This document shows, piece after piece, positions 11,366 to 21,012 of a DNA stretch of 64,000 nucleotides. The stretch spans positions 58,238,025 to 58,302,024 of the forward strand of contig CP136068.1 in assembly GCA_032622095.1 (NCBI GenBank), given 5' to 3'. The notes under the pieces are model-generated. The model did not search any database. It was given only the letters and a program-made list of their open reading frames with translations, and was not told the DNA's origin. The position numbers and the translations under genes are program-made. Each line of letters opens with the position of its first letter. Position 1 is the stretch's first letter. The stretch is from Siphonodentalium dalli (taxonomy: Eukaryota > Mollusca > Scaphopoda > Gadilida > Siphonodentaliidae).

Positions 11366-12169
11366 GCAAATATTCGTTTTCGGAAATATCTCCTTGGATC
11401 CAAGCAGATATCTGCTCGCATTATGGAGATATTTCCTCGGTTTCAAGCAGATATCTGCTTGGAATATGGAGATATATCCTCGGAAATATTTTCAAGGAGA
11501 TATCTCATTGAAACCGAGGAGATATCTCCATAATGCGAGCAGATATCTGCTCGCATTATGGAGATATCTCCTTGAAATATGTTCAAGGAGATATCTCCTT
11601 GGAGTCAAGCAGATATCTGCTCGCATTATGGAGATATCTGCTTGAAAAATATTTCAAGGAGATATCTCCATATTCCGAGCAGATATCTGCTTGGATGTAT
11701 TTCGATCATAGATATATGTACTGTGGAGAAATCATTAATATTTCATGGCCGCGGTTTTCCAAGGAGATATCTCCATAATCCAAGCAGATATCTGCTTGGA
11801 ATATTTTCAAGGAGATATCTGCTTGGAATATGGAGATATCTCCTTGGGTCCAAGGAGATATCTCGTTGAAAACTATTTCAATGAGATATCTCCATAATCC
11901 GAGCAGATATCTGCTTGGATTATGGAGATATCTCCTCGGTTTCAAGGGGATATCTCGTTGGAAATATTTCAAGCATATATCTCGTAGTTGCGATGAGATA
12001 TCTCCTATGAGCCAAGGAGATATCTCCATAATCCAAGCAGATATCTCCTTGGATCCAAGGAGATATCTCCATAATGGACCATATTCCAAGCAGATATCTG
12101 CTAGGAATTGCAATTCCAAGGAGATATATCCTCGAAACCTAGGAGATATCTCCGAAAACGAATATTTGC
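11366..12169. mobile_element. Palindromic GATATC-array element with terminal inverted repeats
   Basis: The ends are inverted copies: GCAAATATTCGTTTTCGG at 11366-11383 and its complement at 12152-12169. Between them I count 26 GATATC sites in about 800 bp, nearly all the centre of GGAGATATCTCC or GCAGATATCTGC, often extended to CCAAGCAGATATCTGCTTGG. Linkers alternate between TTGGATCC-, CATTATG- and AAATATTT-like sequence. All frames here are artefacts of the repeats. It is probably a foldback MITE that expanded internally. I could not define a target duplication beyond one base. Confidence 0.75.
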
Positions 12170-13157
12170 TACTGTTCGTGGAGTGGATTCCGCATACCAT
12201 TAACCATCTGCGCATTATTTGTAAATGAAAGTGGTGTGTGTCCTAGAAGCGGGAATGACAATAAATAAAATATCAAACCAATGCAAACATTGAGAACATT
12301 AGACATGCACAGTGAATCACTATGTATGTCAAATATAATTAACCAGTTATGTCATTGAATGAATAATATAGGATACTAACATATTAAAACTTATATGTAC
12401 CTTGTTTGGGAAACGGAATATAGCCACCAAGAAACTGGGTGGTTATTCATCTACTCCATTACAATATTATAGTCTGTTTTGCACTGCGAAGGTTAATTAG
12501 AGTAGTTTAATATAAACCTATCTATATAGTTTAAATATGATAAGGTATCGGCTTCGATCATATTTTAGATCCACATTGTTCCATGTAGGAAGAAGACTCG
12601 TACACGTATAATTCTTCAGACATTGCCAATATTGAAATAGAACAAGGTGGAACTAAGAAATTACATCCACTTGAGTTATAGACCAATATGGTTTCAGTCC
12701 CCTTTGTGCGTGAAAGCAGATGGAACAAGTCAGTTCTCAATACAACTCACTTTCGCGTACTTCGGACAAGAAATAACCGTGTTTTACGGCGTGATTGTTC
12801 GAAATATCGCTTCGGTGCTTAGAACAGATTGGAACTCAGGTCGCGACTACTTGGCACACCAAACCTTCAGAGACACACCAACCAACACAGTCTGGCCTCA
12901 GCTGCTTCCTCATCCCGCGACTGCACTACACAACCAGGTCAACGGGTTCTGACACTCGCGCAGGAGTGGAAGGCGGGCATTGCACCATCAAGCGTTGATG
13001 AGTCCCAACCGACCTGGAGTCAACCGGATGGCATTGCACCCTCTTCCTAAAGTTGAGCCCGTGGTAGTACAAGCCCGGAATACAACAGACTAAGGCAACT
13101 GGAGTCCGTGCAAACACTAAATAGGACAATGAGTACAACTATTCACAACTCATAACA
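12170..13157. other. No supported gene
   Basis: Frames of 60-100 codons between 12,560 and 13,140 overlap on both strands with no recognised motif. GC content rises after 12,880, which may mark the start of the retroelement region seen further right. Confidence 0.3.
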
Positions 13158-13183
13158 ATATATATATATATATATATATATAT
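13158..13183. repeat. (AT)n microsatellite
   Basis: An uninterrupted AT dinucleotide run of 13 units. Confidence 0.9.
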
Positions 13184-13367
13184 CAACGCACAAAAATCAC
13201 ACAGAGAACTCAAGGTAAGTATTCTCCACCGGTCCTGGTTCGGAATGGGGGTGGGGCTTTGCTTCTTGCTTTGGTGGCATCCACCCCATGCACACATTGC
13301 ACTATCAATCTCACAAATTCTACAAACGCTCTTCAGCGGAATTACGGCATTCAAACGTGGGTTGTAG

Positions 13368-13388
13368 GAGAGGGCCGACGGCCCTTTC
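13368..13388 (+). other. Conserved 9-bp hairpin, copy 1
   Basis: A stem of nine pairs (one G-T) around a GAC loop, in the context GTTGTAGGAG...TTTCAAATCTTCCC. A second copy in the same context lies at 15663-15683 and differs by pair-preserving changes. Confidence 0.55.
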
Positions 13389-14143
13389 AAATCTTCCCGG
13401 ACATCATCCCCAAACTCCAAACTTTAACAATTTCGGCAGTTGATGTTAGAGCGAGTGGGACTTATTGTTTCACAATGCGTCTTATCGCTGTTCCCGTTGA
13501 CTGGTCTAAGTCGCTTGTGAGTTGTGTGGCCGACTTTCGGGTCAGCTGCCCGGGCGACTTAGGTGAGCTGTTGACTGACTTGGCTGGGGATTATGGAATT
13601 AATCCCCTCGGCTTTGTTAGCGGCCTTGGATAGACTTCGCGTTGTGGACACCCTTAGCTGAAACTTCGCCAGACTAAGGGGGGCTTCGTGACTCTATCCG
13701 TGGAATACAGGACTTCAGCAGCTGGACACCACCACCCTACTCTTCGTGATTGCGACAACGAAATTTTGTTCTTAGCTGTACAATCATACATCCGTGAGAC
13801 AATAGTAGATTCAATCGACTAACTATTGAGATCATTTATATATACAAGCCGGCAAATTGACTCAAACATACACGACTTCCAAACCAATACATATATAAAC
13901 TCAAGACTGACTCGGGGTGGAGAACGACCGGTGAAATGTACATGTATATATGTTCAACTTGCTTTTGGTAATCATGTTGCAATGTCATTATTCTTCATTT
14001 ATTTTTCAGTGTAATAATCAACGGGAGAGGAGGTACTCATAAGTGAGTCAGCACTTGTCCTCCAATCCCATTGTCTGTATACAAATGTATGTGTTATTTC
14101 CTATATGTGTTATTGAAATTAGACAAATAAATGTTTAATCTAA
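13389..14143. other. Probable non-coding part of the 13-15.7 kb retroelement
   Basis: No coding frame is supported. A GGGGATTA/TAATCCCC hairpin lies near 13,588-13,609. AATAAA occurs near 14,125 shortly before the gag-like frame. Assignment to the element is by proximity only. Confidence 0.3.
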
Positions 14144-14722
14144 ATCTACCAGGAGCTCAAGACTGGCGTCAGGAATGTCACCACCGGAGCAGGGACGCGG
14201 AGGAAGAAGAGCCCTTCACGTCGACGCAGGGACGCAGCTCGGAGGGCTGAGTGGAGAAAGAAGAGGGCAGCTGTTGATAGGCCGGCTGCCTCCTCCCATT
14301 CGGCTGCGAAGACTGTTGGTCGCATGCGCATCACCGACGATGCTACAGGTAGTCCAGCTCGGGAGAGGTCTGAGAGACGCCCATACCACCCCTCCCCCGC
14401 GGGAGCGCTGACTGAGGAGATCCAACCAGCTGCTGCTGATGCCGGGATGGACATTGAATCATCATTCAACCCGATGACTCCGGAATTCATTTGCCCGGAG
14501 TCATCCATCGCCACCACGACCAGCAGCACCACCAACAACAGCGCCGGTTCCTCCTATATCCCCTGTTTCGTGTATGGAAAGTGGATGATAAGCCAAGGTT
14601 GTCAAAGATATATTCTTTCAACCTGGAATGCAAATACAATGTATGAGAAATTGAGAATATTGAATTGTATGAAACATAATTACAGACCATATACATGTGA
14701 CATTGAGTATGACATAGCTTAG
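14144..14722 (+). CDS. gag/ORF1-like retroelement protein, Arg-rich
   Basis: One frame is open from just after a TAA at 14141 to the stop at 14720-14722 (192 codons); the first Met is at 14324. The most telling part lies before that Met: a Lys/Arg block, RRKKSPSRRRRDAARRAEW. Later come a Pro/Ser-rich stretch and TPEFICPESS. A related order (KSKTPSRRRRDADRKARW, then TPMYYAPESS) is found at 40.3-40.8 kb, so this is a dispersed family. An SPS..RRD..R motif is, as I recall it, common in gag-like ORF1 proteins of metazoan retroelements. GC is well above the flanks to about 14,560, then falls. The start may be a splice acceptor (CTACCAG|G at 14151) rather than a Met. A host basic protein is possible but less likely given the second copy. 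Confidence 0.4.
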   Translation: MYQELKTGVRNVTTGAGTRRKKSPSRRRRDAARRAEWRKKRAAVDRPAASSHSAAKTVGRMRITDDATGSPARERSERRPYHPSPAGALTEEIQPAAADAGMDIESSFNPMTPEFICPESSIATTTSSTTNNSAGSSYIPCFVYGKWMISQGCQRYILSTWNANTMYEKLRILNCMKHNYRPYTCDIEYDIA

Positions 14723-15324
14723 ACTATATGCATGTGACATTGGATAGGCCTATAACAAACATAGCTTATACCATATGCATGCGATATATGAAATTACAAA
14801 TATATAAAATGCATGACCATTTAAATGAGACAAGAAGACAGCTACTATATACTATACAATCAAATGGCTTGAAATAAATCAAATCCGGTAATAAGAAATA
14901 TCAGAATCACATTACTAGAAACAAGAGTAATACTAAACAAACAAGAATAATTGCCATATTGTTCAACATTAACTCCCAACAGTAAATATAGTAACGCCTC
15001 ACAGGCATTGTCAGATCACATCTGAATGGACGTGCATGAACTGTCAAATAACGGCTTCCCTTGCAGCTATTATGATATCCCAAAGTCGAATTACAAACAC
15101 ACATAGACAGATAGATATGTCCTATATTCAATAGTGTTATGCAGTTGTTTATCAGTCCGTCACTATCCACAACACACATATAGACAAGTTGTCAATTGTA
15201 CTCACGCATTGGCGGGATCCACAATTCAACGATGAACATCGGTTTATCACAATCAATGTGTCAATATTTAACATAGGCGTTATTAAATTACAATAAACAA
15301 AAACTCCCGCGCACCGGCGGCGTA
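14723..15324. other. No gene seen between the two gag-like parts
   Basis: AT-rich sequence with no convincing frame. It separates the basic N-terminal frame from the basic C-terminal frame and may be an internal insertion or intron. Confidence 0.3.
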
Positions 15325-15588
15325 TTGGATCACAATTTAAAATGTTGGTCTTCGGCAGCAGCACACATCCAAGGGCGTCGGCATTTTCTATCACCGTGTG
15401 ATACAATCCCCGAAGAAACAGAAAGGATATTTGCAAGTTCAGACGCTGCTATTTTGGCATCCAAACAGCAGTTTGAAGAACAGGACAGACTATTGAGACT
15501 GCATGGAATCATATTACCAACAACTACAACAACAACAACAACAACAGAAGAAACACTCAAGAGAAAGAAAAAAAAACATCATGTCTAG
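15325..15588 (+). CDS. Possible C-terminal part of the gag-like protein
   Basis: An 87-codon frame ends in a Thr run and KRKKKKHHV, resembling in style the Lys-rich tail (KRHKKKKTKKR) that ends the related region at 41,024. The middle (PEETERIFASSDAAILASKQ) is helical with no known motif. The conserved hairpin lies 75 bases after the stop. The link to the 14.1-kb frame is inferred from the shared order in the 40-kb copy. Confidence 0.3.
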   Translation: MDHNLKCWSSAAAHIQGRRHFLSPCDTIPEETERIFASSDAAILASKQQFEEQDRLLRLHGIILPTTTTTTTTTEETLKRKKKKHHV

Positions 15589-15662
15589 ATCTGTTTTTTT
15601 TCATTCATTGTTGTGCATTTCATAATTCATAACTCCAAATTTTACCTCCAAGTGGGTTGTAG

Positions 15663-15683
15663 GAAAGGGCATCATGCCCTTTC
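15663..15683 (+). other. Conserved 9-bp hairpin, copy 2
   Basis: A perfect nine-pair stem with a TCA loop, in the context GTGGGTTGTAGGA...TTTCAAATCCTCCC. Relative to copy 1, a C-G pair has become A-T and a G-T pair has become A-T, so pairing is preserved. Confidence 0.6.
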
Positions 15684-15699
15684 AAATCCTCCCTGGCCC

Positions 15700-16299
15700 A
15701 GCCTAAATTCCCAATAAACAACAATTTAGTGTAAAACAATATTTAATCTTCGAACAGAACATTTAACACATACAAACAAATTGACATAATTTACAACACA
15801 TGTTCAAAAACGGGGATTAGACAACAAGCCTGAAAGGCTATTATCAAGTCTTTTCCTATGAATAAGAAGTTTACCCTTGGTATCGGAATAGATACCATCT
15901 AGGGTAAATTTAGAAGACGGGGATAACATGTTAGATCCGAAAAAAAAATATTGTTCAAGGAGGGGGTAGAAGGATAGAGTGCAGGAAGGAAGAACGTTTG
16001 TCAAGTTAATTGGTATTGTATACCATACATCAGCCAAAATGAAAGAGGGGAGTGAAGCGAAGTACCGTATATATTTTTAGTTACACACACAACTTTGATA
16101 TTTATAACATATACTGTTTACGAACCATGGAAAATTCAAAATCAAATCGAAACGCATCGCGGCCCACATGGAGGAAATGCGAAAAAACAGTCAACCTACT
16201 TGTATTGTTAATTAATATTAAAGTGATTGGTTAGAAGCGTACTTTAGCATTATATAATGAAACAGTGACTCAATTGCATGGAGAGTTGCCCTGGTACGA
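15700..16299. other. No supported gene
   Basis: Short frames only. It borders the CR1-like fragment, whose reading frame ends at about 16,300. Confidence 0.3.
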
Positions 16300-16699
16300 T
16301 CAGATCGGTGCGATGTTTATCTGTTTATAAGGGATGCAATCGCGTATATATATAGATACCGCCGAATGTTTCACTGTTTCTATCGTTTCTGATTGGTTCA
16401 TGAAAGCCTTGGAGATGGATTTCGGAATTTTCAATTGATTTATCAAGCCAAGTTTCTGTAAACATACAAATATCGAAATGTATCGCTTCGGCATTTAGCG
16501 TTGTCATTTTATTTCTAATACTCTGGATATTCAGCTGCAAAACAGAGCAAGATCTTCGTGGCCCACCTTCACGAATTGGACCCGGGTTTTGTTCAATATC
16601 ACCACTTAATAGTAACAACAAGCATGAGATTAATACAATAATTACGTACGCTAGAAGTTTAACATTAGATGTGGTTGAGGCGAATACATGTGGGTCCAC
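16300..16699 (-). pseudogene. CR1-like LINE: 2A peptide plus endonuclease N-terminus (frameshifted, truncated)
   Basis: The frame starts at Met 16699. Residues 15-31 are a hydrophobic run (KLLAYVIIVLISCLLLLL) followed directly by SGDIEQNPGP: a 2A ribosome-skipping motif at residues 34-41 (16577-16600), with the required NPG|P. After it comes an apurinic-type endonuclease start: SCSVLQLNIQSIRNKM, then ICMFTETWLD with the catalytic Glu, then the NDRN...GG segment. Near 16,370 the frame shifts; the continuation (IYIRDCIPYK) is in another frame and ends at about 16,300. The rest of the endonuclease and all of the RT are missing. Known APE-type non-LTR retrotransposons carry 2A sequences at this position, some with signal-peptide activity. 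The gene is dead here, but the 2A and hydrophobic part are intact. Confidence 0.75.
16577..16600 (-). other. 2A ribosome-skipping motif (DIEQNPGP)
   Basis: Codes for Asp-Ile-Glu-Gln-Asn-Pro-Gly-Pro, matching the D-(V/I)-E-x-N-P-G-P consensus, immediately after a hydrophobic leader. Confidence 0.85.
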
Positions 16700-17387
16700 A
16701 CGATTTAACTTATACCTACAACTGGGTTCCCCAGTTCAATGATGTGTTTTACGAAAAATACGCCCATTATTTGTGGAAAGAATCACATCAGTAAGAGTAG
16801 TATACCCATGATTTTGTCATCAGTTATTTTTTTTTTGTACGAAGCAAAAGAAAGATCAAATGCTTCAGACATAACATAATCAAAACGCTTCCCCCGGTGG
16901 AGTCGCGATGCTTTCGACGAGAACATGCCAATGCGAGCACGATGTTGGGTGATGTCAACCATTGTCCCAAATAATATATTTTAATGCATACATGTACAAA
17001 GTGCTCGATGATTGGCAGTCATGGTTCACAAGAAAGATAATTGGTAGTACTAGCTTCTGGGAGTTGTGACGAACGGCTTGAGGGACAGAAAGTGCTTCGT
17101 TTTTGTGAGGGAGATGTGCATAGGAAAAGAGAGATACGAGAATTAGAAGGGGTGGGGGCAACATATTGTCTTACCTCGTGATATTATCCGAGGGAAGATA
17201 AATCAACCTGCCCTCATTGGTTCGATGGATATTGGGGATACATTAATCAACGCTATAAACGATGTCGTTGGGATAAGAGGAAAGAACGAAAAGAAGAAGA
17301 AATGGGACAAGAAGGAAACGGAGCAGGGGTAATGTTTCAGTGAAATAAACGTGATACAATAATAGGACAGGTGGACGTACTAATTTC
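16700..17387. other. No gene seen
   Basis: No frame with recognisable motifs. AT-rich left part, purine-rich right part ending in a 13-G tract (17388-17400). Confidence 0.35.
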
Positions 17388-18104
17388 GGGGGGGGGGGGG
17401 CGATTCACAAGCCAGCCATTTTGAAGGTCACGGTCAGGTGGGGTAACGATTTGACCCGTCCAAAACACTGCCCGGACAAAAGTACCCGACAAACGTGCCC
17501 GTCGAAATCCATCCGGTTTTACCCGATTTGACCTTGAATTGATCATTTTGAAGGTAAAGGTCAGATCGGGGTGACGATTTGACCCGTCCAAAACACTCAG
17601 TGGACAAAAGTAACCCTATGTATAAAATTTCGTCGAAATCCGATCAAAATTGGCGATTTGACCTTGAATTGACCCGATTGCAAGGTCAAGGTCACGTCGC
17701 ATGGGCAAATGAATATGCTTATGCGACTCCACATACGAAAGTACCCCCACATACCAAGTTTCATCGAAATCCCGAGATATTCGGGCGTTTGACCTTGAAA
17801 TGACCCGATTTCAAGGTCAAGGTCACGTCGCACGGGCAAATTAATAGGTTTATGCCACTCCCCGGCCGAAGGTACCCAACATACCAAGTTTCATCGAAAT
17901 CCCGTGATATTCGGGCGTTTGACCTTGAAATGACCAGATTTCAAGGTCAATGTCACGTCGCACGGAGAAATTAATAGGCCCATGCCACCCCCGGCCGAAA
18001 ATACCACCACATACCAAGTTTCATCGAAATCGGCTCGGCCGTTTTCGAGTTCATCGCGAACACAAACACCACACACAGACAGATCTTCCAAAATATATAA
18101 TAGA
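17388..18104 (-). mobile_element. Helitron-like unit rich in TCAAGGTCA sites (unit 1 of array)
   Basis: On the minus strand the unit starts TCTATTATATATTTTGGAAG at 18104, abutting the CTAG end of the next unit. Its body is a degenerate tandem repeat of about 130 bp containing GACCTTGA...CAAGGTCAAGGTCACGTCGC. Eight exact TCAAGGTCA/TGACCTTGA nonamers lie at 17529, 17659, 17686, 17790, 17811, 17817, 17920 and 17941. No CTAG 3' end was found, so the left edge is a truncation near the poly-G run. No protein is encoded. Confidence 0.55.
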
Positions 18105-18635
18105 CTAGCCGATGAGCCCGACGTTGTCCGGGCTATTCATCCGGGCTATTCAAAAACCAAATTTCAAGTCGATAGCTCCACCCATTTCCGAGATCTCGTC
18201 TGCGCATGCGCGAAGCTGGCGTCGCACGGGCTCGGCGACCCGTTAAAATTCGTATCCGGGGCAAGATACATTCACATACCAAATTTCAAGTCGATAGCTC
18301 CACCCGTTTCCGAGATCTGGTCTGCGCATGCGCGAAGCTGGCGTCGCACGGGCTCGGCGACCCGATAAAATTCGTATCCGGGGCAAGACACATTCACATA
18401 CCAAATTTCAAGTCGATAGCTCCACCCGTTGCCGAGATCTCGTCTGCGCATGCGCGAAGCGGGCGCCGCACGGGCTCGCCAATACGACAACGTTCACCGC
18501 CTGGTCAAACTACACACACGTACCAAGTTTCGTCCCGATCGGTCGAGAATCGTAGATTTGTATTAATGACAGACAGACAGACAAACAAACAAACAAACAT
18601 ACATACAGACAGAGGTCTTCAAAATATATATGAGA
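18105..18635 (-). mobile_element. Helitron family A, unit 2 of array
   Basis: The 3' CTAG with its hairpin is at 18105-18139 and the 5' TCTCATATATAT end is at 18635. It contains three 122-bp units, then the unique 5' part with CGATCGGTCGAGAATCGTAG and a (GACA)n/(AAAC)n run. It is directly joined to units 1 and 3. Confidence 0.7.
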
Positions 18636-18974
18636 CTAGCCGATGAGCCCGACGTTGTCCGGGCTATTCAAAAACCAAATTTCAAGTCGATAGCTCGGCG
18701 ACCCGATAAAAATCGTATCCGGGGCAAGGTACATTCACATAGCAAATTTCAAGTCGATAGCTCCACCCGTTTCCGAGATCTCGTCTGCGCATGCACTGTA
18801 CGGGCGTCGCAAGGGCTCGCCAATACGACAAGGAAGACCGCCTGGTCAAACTACACACACGTAGAAAAGTTTCGTCCCGATCGGTCGAGAATCGTCGATT
18901 TGTATAAATGACACACATACAAACATACAGACAAACATACAGACAAACAGAGGTCTTCAAAAATATATAAGAGA
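18636..18974 (-). mobile_element. Helitron family A, unit 3 of array (short)
   Basis: The 3' CTAG end at 18636 and 5' TCTCTTATATATTT end at 18974 enclose only about one core unit. Part of the core is deleted just after the 3' end (ATAGCTCGGCGACCC join near 18693). Confidence 0.65.
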
Positions 18975-19498
18975 CTAGGCGATGAGCTCGACGTTGTCCG
19001 GGCTATTCAAAAACCAAATTTCAAGTCGATAGCTTTACCCGTTTCCGAGATCTGGTTTGTGCATGCATGCGCGAAGCTGGCGTCGCACGGGCTCGGCGAC
19101 CCGATAAAATTCGTATCCGGAGCAAGATACATTCACATAGCAAATTTCAAGTCGATAGCTCCACCCGTTTCCGAGATCTCGTCTAACCACTCAAAAGTAT
19201 TGTTCCCGTATATCTCTCTGCAGATGCTAATAACGTTGAATGGTAAACAAACGCCCTTTATAGGATTGCGTAAAAAACAAACGCTCATTAAATTATCACT
19301 TGATTAACCACCGCAGTGCCGTTTTTTGTGACTGAGAGTGGAGAATGGGTGCTCTGGGCTTCTCCAAAATGCGACGTCGACGATTCCCGTGGGATTTTAC
19401 CTTTGGATAGGAAGTTTGGTCTCGATCGGTCAACCCGTTTTCGATTCTATAAAGGACATACAGACAGACAAACAGAGGTCTTCAAAATATATAAGAGA
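18975..19498 (-). mobile_element. Chimeric Helitron, unit 4 of array
   Basis: It has a family A 3' end (slightly diverged, CTAGGCGATGAGCTCGACG on the plus strand) but a body from family B (the TCCCGTATATCTCTCTGCAG block at about 19,203, shared with 2.6 kb), and a 5' end TCTCTTATATATTTTGAAGA at 19498. It looks like a recombinant or internally swapped unit. Confidence 0.6.
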
Positions 19499-20215
19499 CT
19501 AGCAGGTTAGCCCGCCACTGGAGGCATTCGTCTCATGGCTTTGTTTCAGTTAAACATGACATTTTTTAAATTTAACAAAATTTCAAGTCGATAGCTCCAC
19601 CCGTTTCCGAGATCTGGTCTGCGCATGCGCGAAGCTTGCGTCGCACCGGCTCGGCGACCCGATAAAATTCGTATCCGGGGCAAGATACATTCACATAGCA
19701 AATTTCAAGTCGATAGCTCCACCCGTTTCCGGGATCTCGTCTGCGCACGCGCTGCACGGGCGTCGCACGGGCTCGGCGACCCGATAAAATTCGTACCCGG
19801 GGCAAGATACATTCACATAGCAAATTTCAAGTCGAAATCTCCACCCGTTTCCGAGATAACGCATTCTTTGTTTTTCAATGAGTTAATTCATGGTACCCGT
19901 CCTCCCCGTCCTAAACTTCAGAGCGGACAGTCAATTAATCCCGCCGTGAAATCCCTCTGCAATATATAGTCGAGATAGTTGCATTTCGTCCGCATCCGTA
20001 TTTCGGACGCATGGGGTCAGTCGTTTAGCCACGTCCATTGGAATCCGCATCAGTATTTCCGACGCATGGGGTCAGTCGTTTAGCCACGCCCATTGCAATA
20101 AAGAGCGTTAATTGATAGCACCTCCGTAGGCCTATTTATAAGGTCAATATAAAGATAGTTAATGTCTTAACCACCGCAGTGCCGTTTTTGTGACAGAGAT
20201 TGGAGAACGGGTGCT
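19499..20215 (-). mobile_element. Helitron family B, unit 5 of array (5'-truncated)
   Basis: It begins with the family B 3' end (GGGCTAACCTGCTAG on minus, preceded by a CGCCAGTGGCG hairpin), then carries 122-bp core units and a block (19.86-20.2 kb) that is the reverse complement of 29.8-30.1 kb. No TC 5' end was found. Confidence 0.6.
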
Positions 20216-20990
20216 CGGTCCAAATATAAACAATTGCATGCATGCATCGGTCCTTGTGGACAAAATATCTATCGACTTCGAGTATAAACGGTATAATAGC
20301 TATACATGAATAGCATATATTAAATAATATGGATTAATATATATAATTTATGTATATATATAGCGCTGATTATTAGCATTCCCCATAGATGTTCGAAACA
20401 TGGCGTCGGCCGATATCCCGGACTTCCCCATGCATGGACAAATGTCCAGTACATGCGGAGTCCCGGACCACATCCGCCGCCGACGACCGGTCCACACATC
20501 CACGAAAGGAATGTAGAGATTCGAGTTAAATAGCATATAGTTAATATGTATATCGATACTTTCGGACCAGGAGGTTACACCCAGATCTATCAGTGTGATC
20601 GCGCGCTCCGTAATATAATTATACCTAGCCTACTACTCCCGATTTAAGGGGATGCAGGAGGAGCTATTGCGAAACCAACCATATGGAAGTGCATGGTTGG
20701 TTCGCCGCCAGTGTGTCAACCTGACTCAGTGGCCCACTAGCCATGCTGCTCTATAAATTTGGGGGGGGGGGGGGGCTGAGAGGGGCATATGTGGAAATAT
20801 ACGTAGGCCTATACATGACATTAATGGGGATGTATCTGCACGTATAAAGTAATCATTTCAATTCTATATATATATTTCGCCTCTATCAAAAATCTACAGA
20901 TATTTCGCAGTACTTACTATCGTAAATATACAAATGTTTTGCTGCATTTTTCTGATAATCACCATTAATTGTGAGCGCCGGCTGTCGTTT
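20216..20990. other. No gene; two hairpins and a poly-G tract
   Basis: The segment 20401-20492 can fold into an imperfect hairpin of about 90 bases. The segment 20673-20702 has a perfect 10-bp stem (AACCAACCAT/ATGGTTGGTT). A 15-G run lies at 20761-20775. Confidence 0.4.
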
Positions 20991-21012
20991 CCAGGGCCTG
21001 GAACCTACGTCA
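20991..21012 (+). repeat. 22-bp inverted repeat, left copy
   Basis: The block starting CCAGGGCCTGGAACCTACGT is repeated perfectly in inverse orientation at 24999-25020, 4.0 kb away. The CAGGG tip would suit a hAT terminus, but no 8-bp duplication was found. Confidence 0.6.

Noticed and set aside
11284-12228. Several frames of 75-170 codons on both strands with repeating RYLLALWRY-like peptides
   Set aside because: They are translations of the GATATC palindrome array, present on both strands, with no independent coding signal.
12994-13030. Possible hammerhead ribozyme core (TTGATGAGTCCCAA)
   Set aside because: It resembles the CTGATGAGTCCCAA core, but the first C is T, no GAAA follows the stem II position, and stems I and III do not form.
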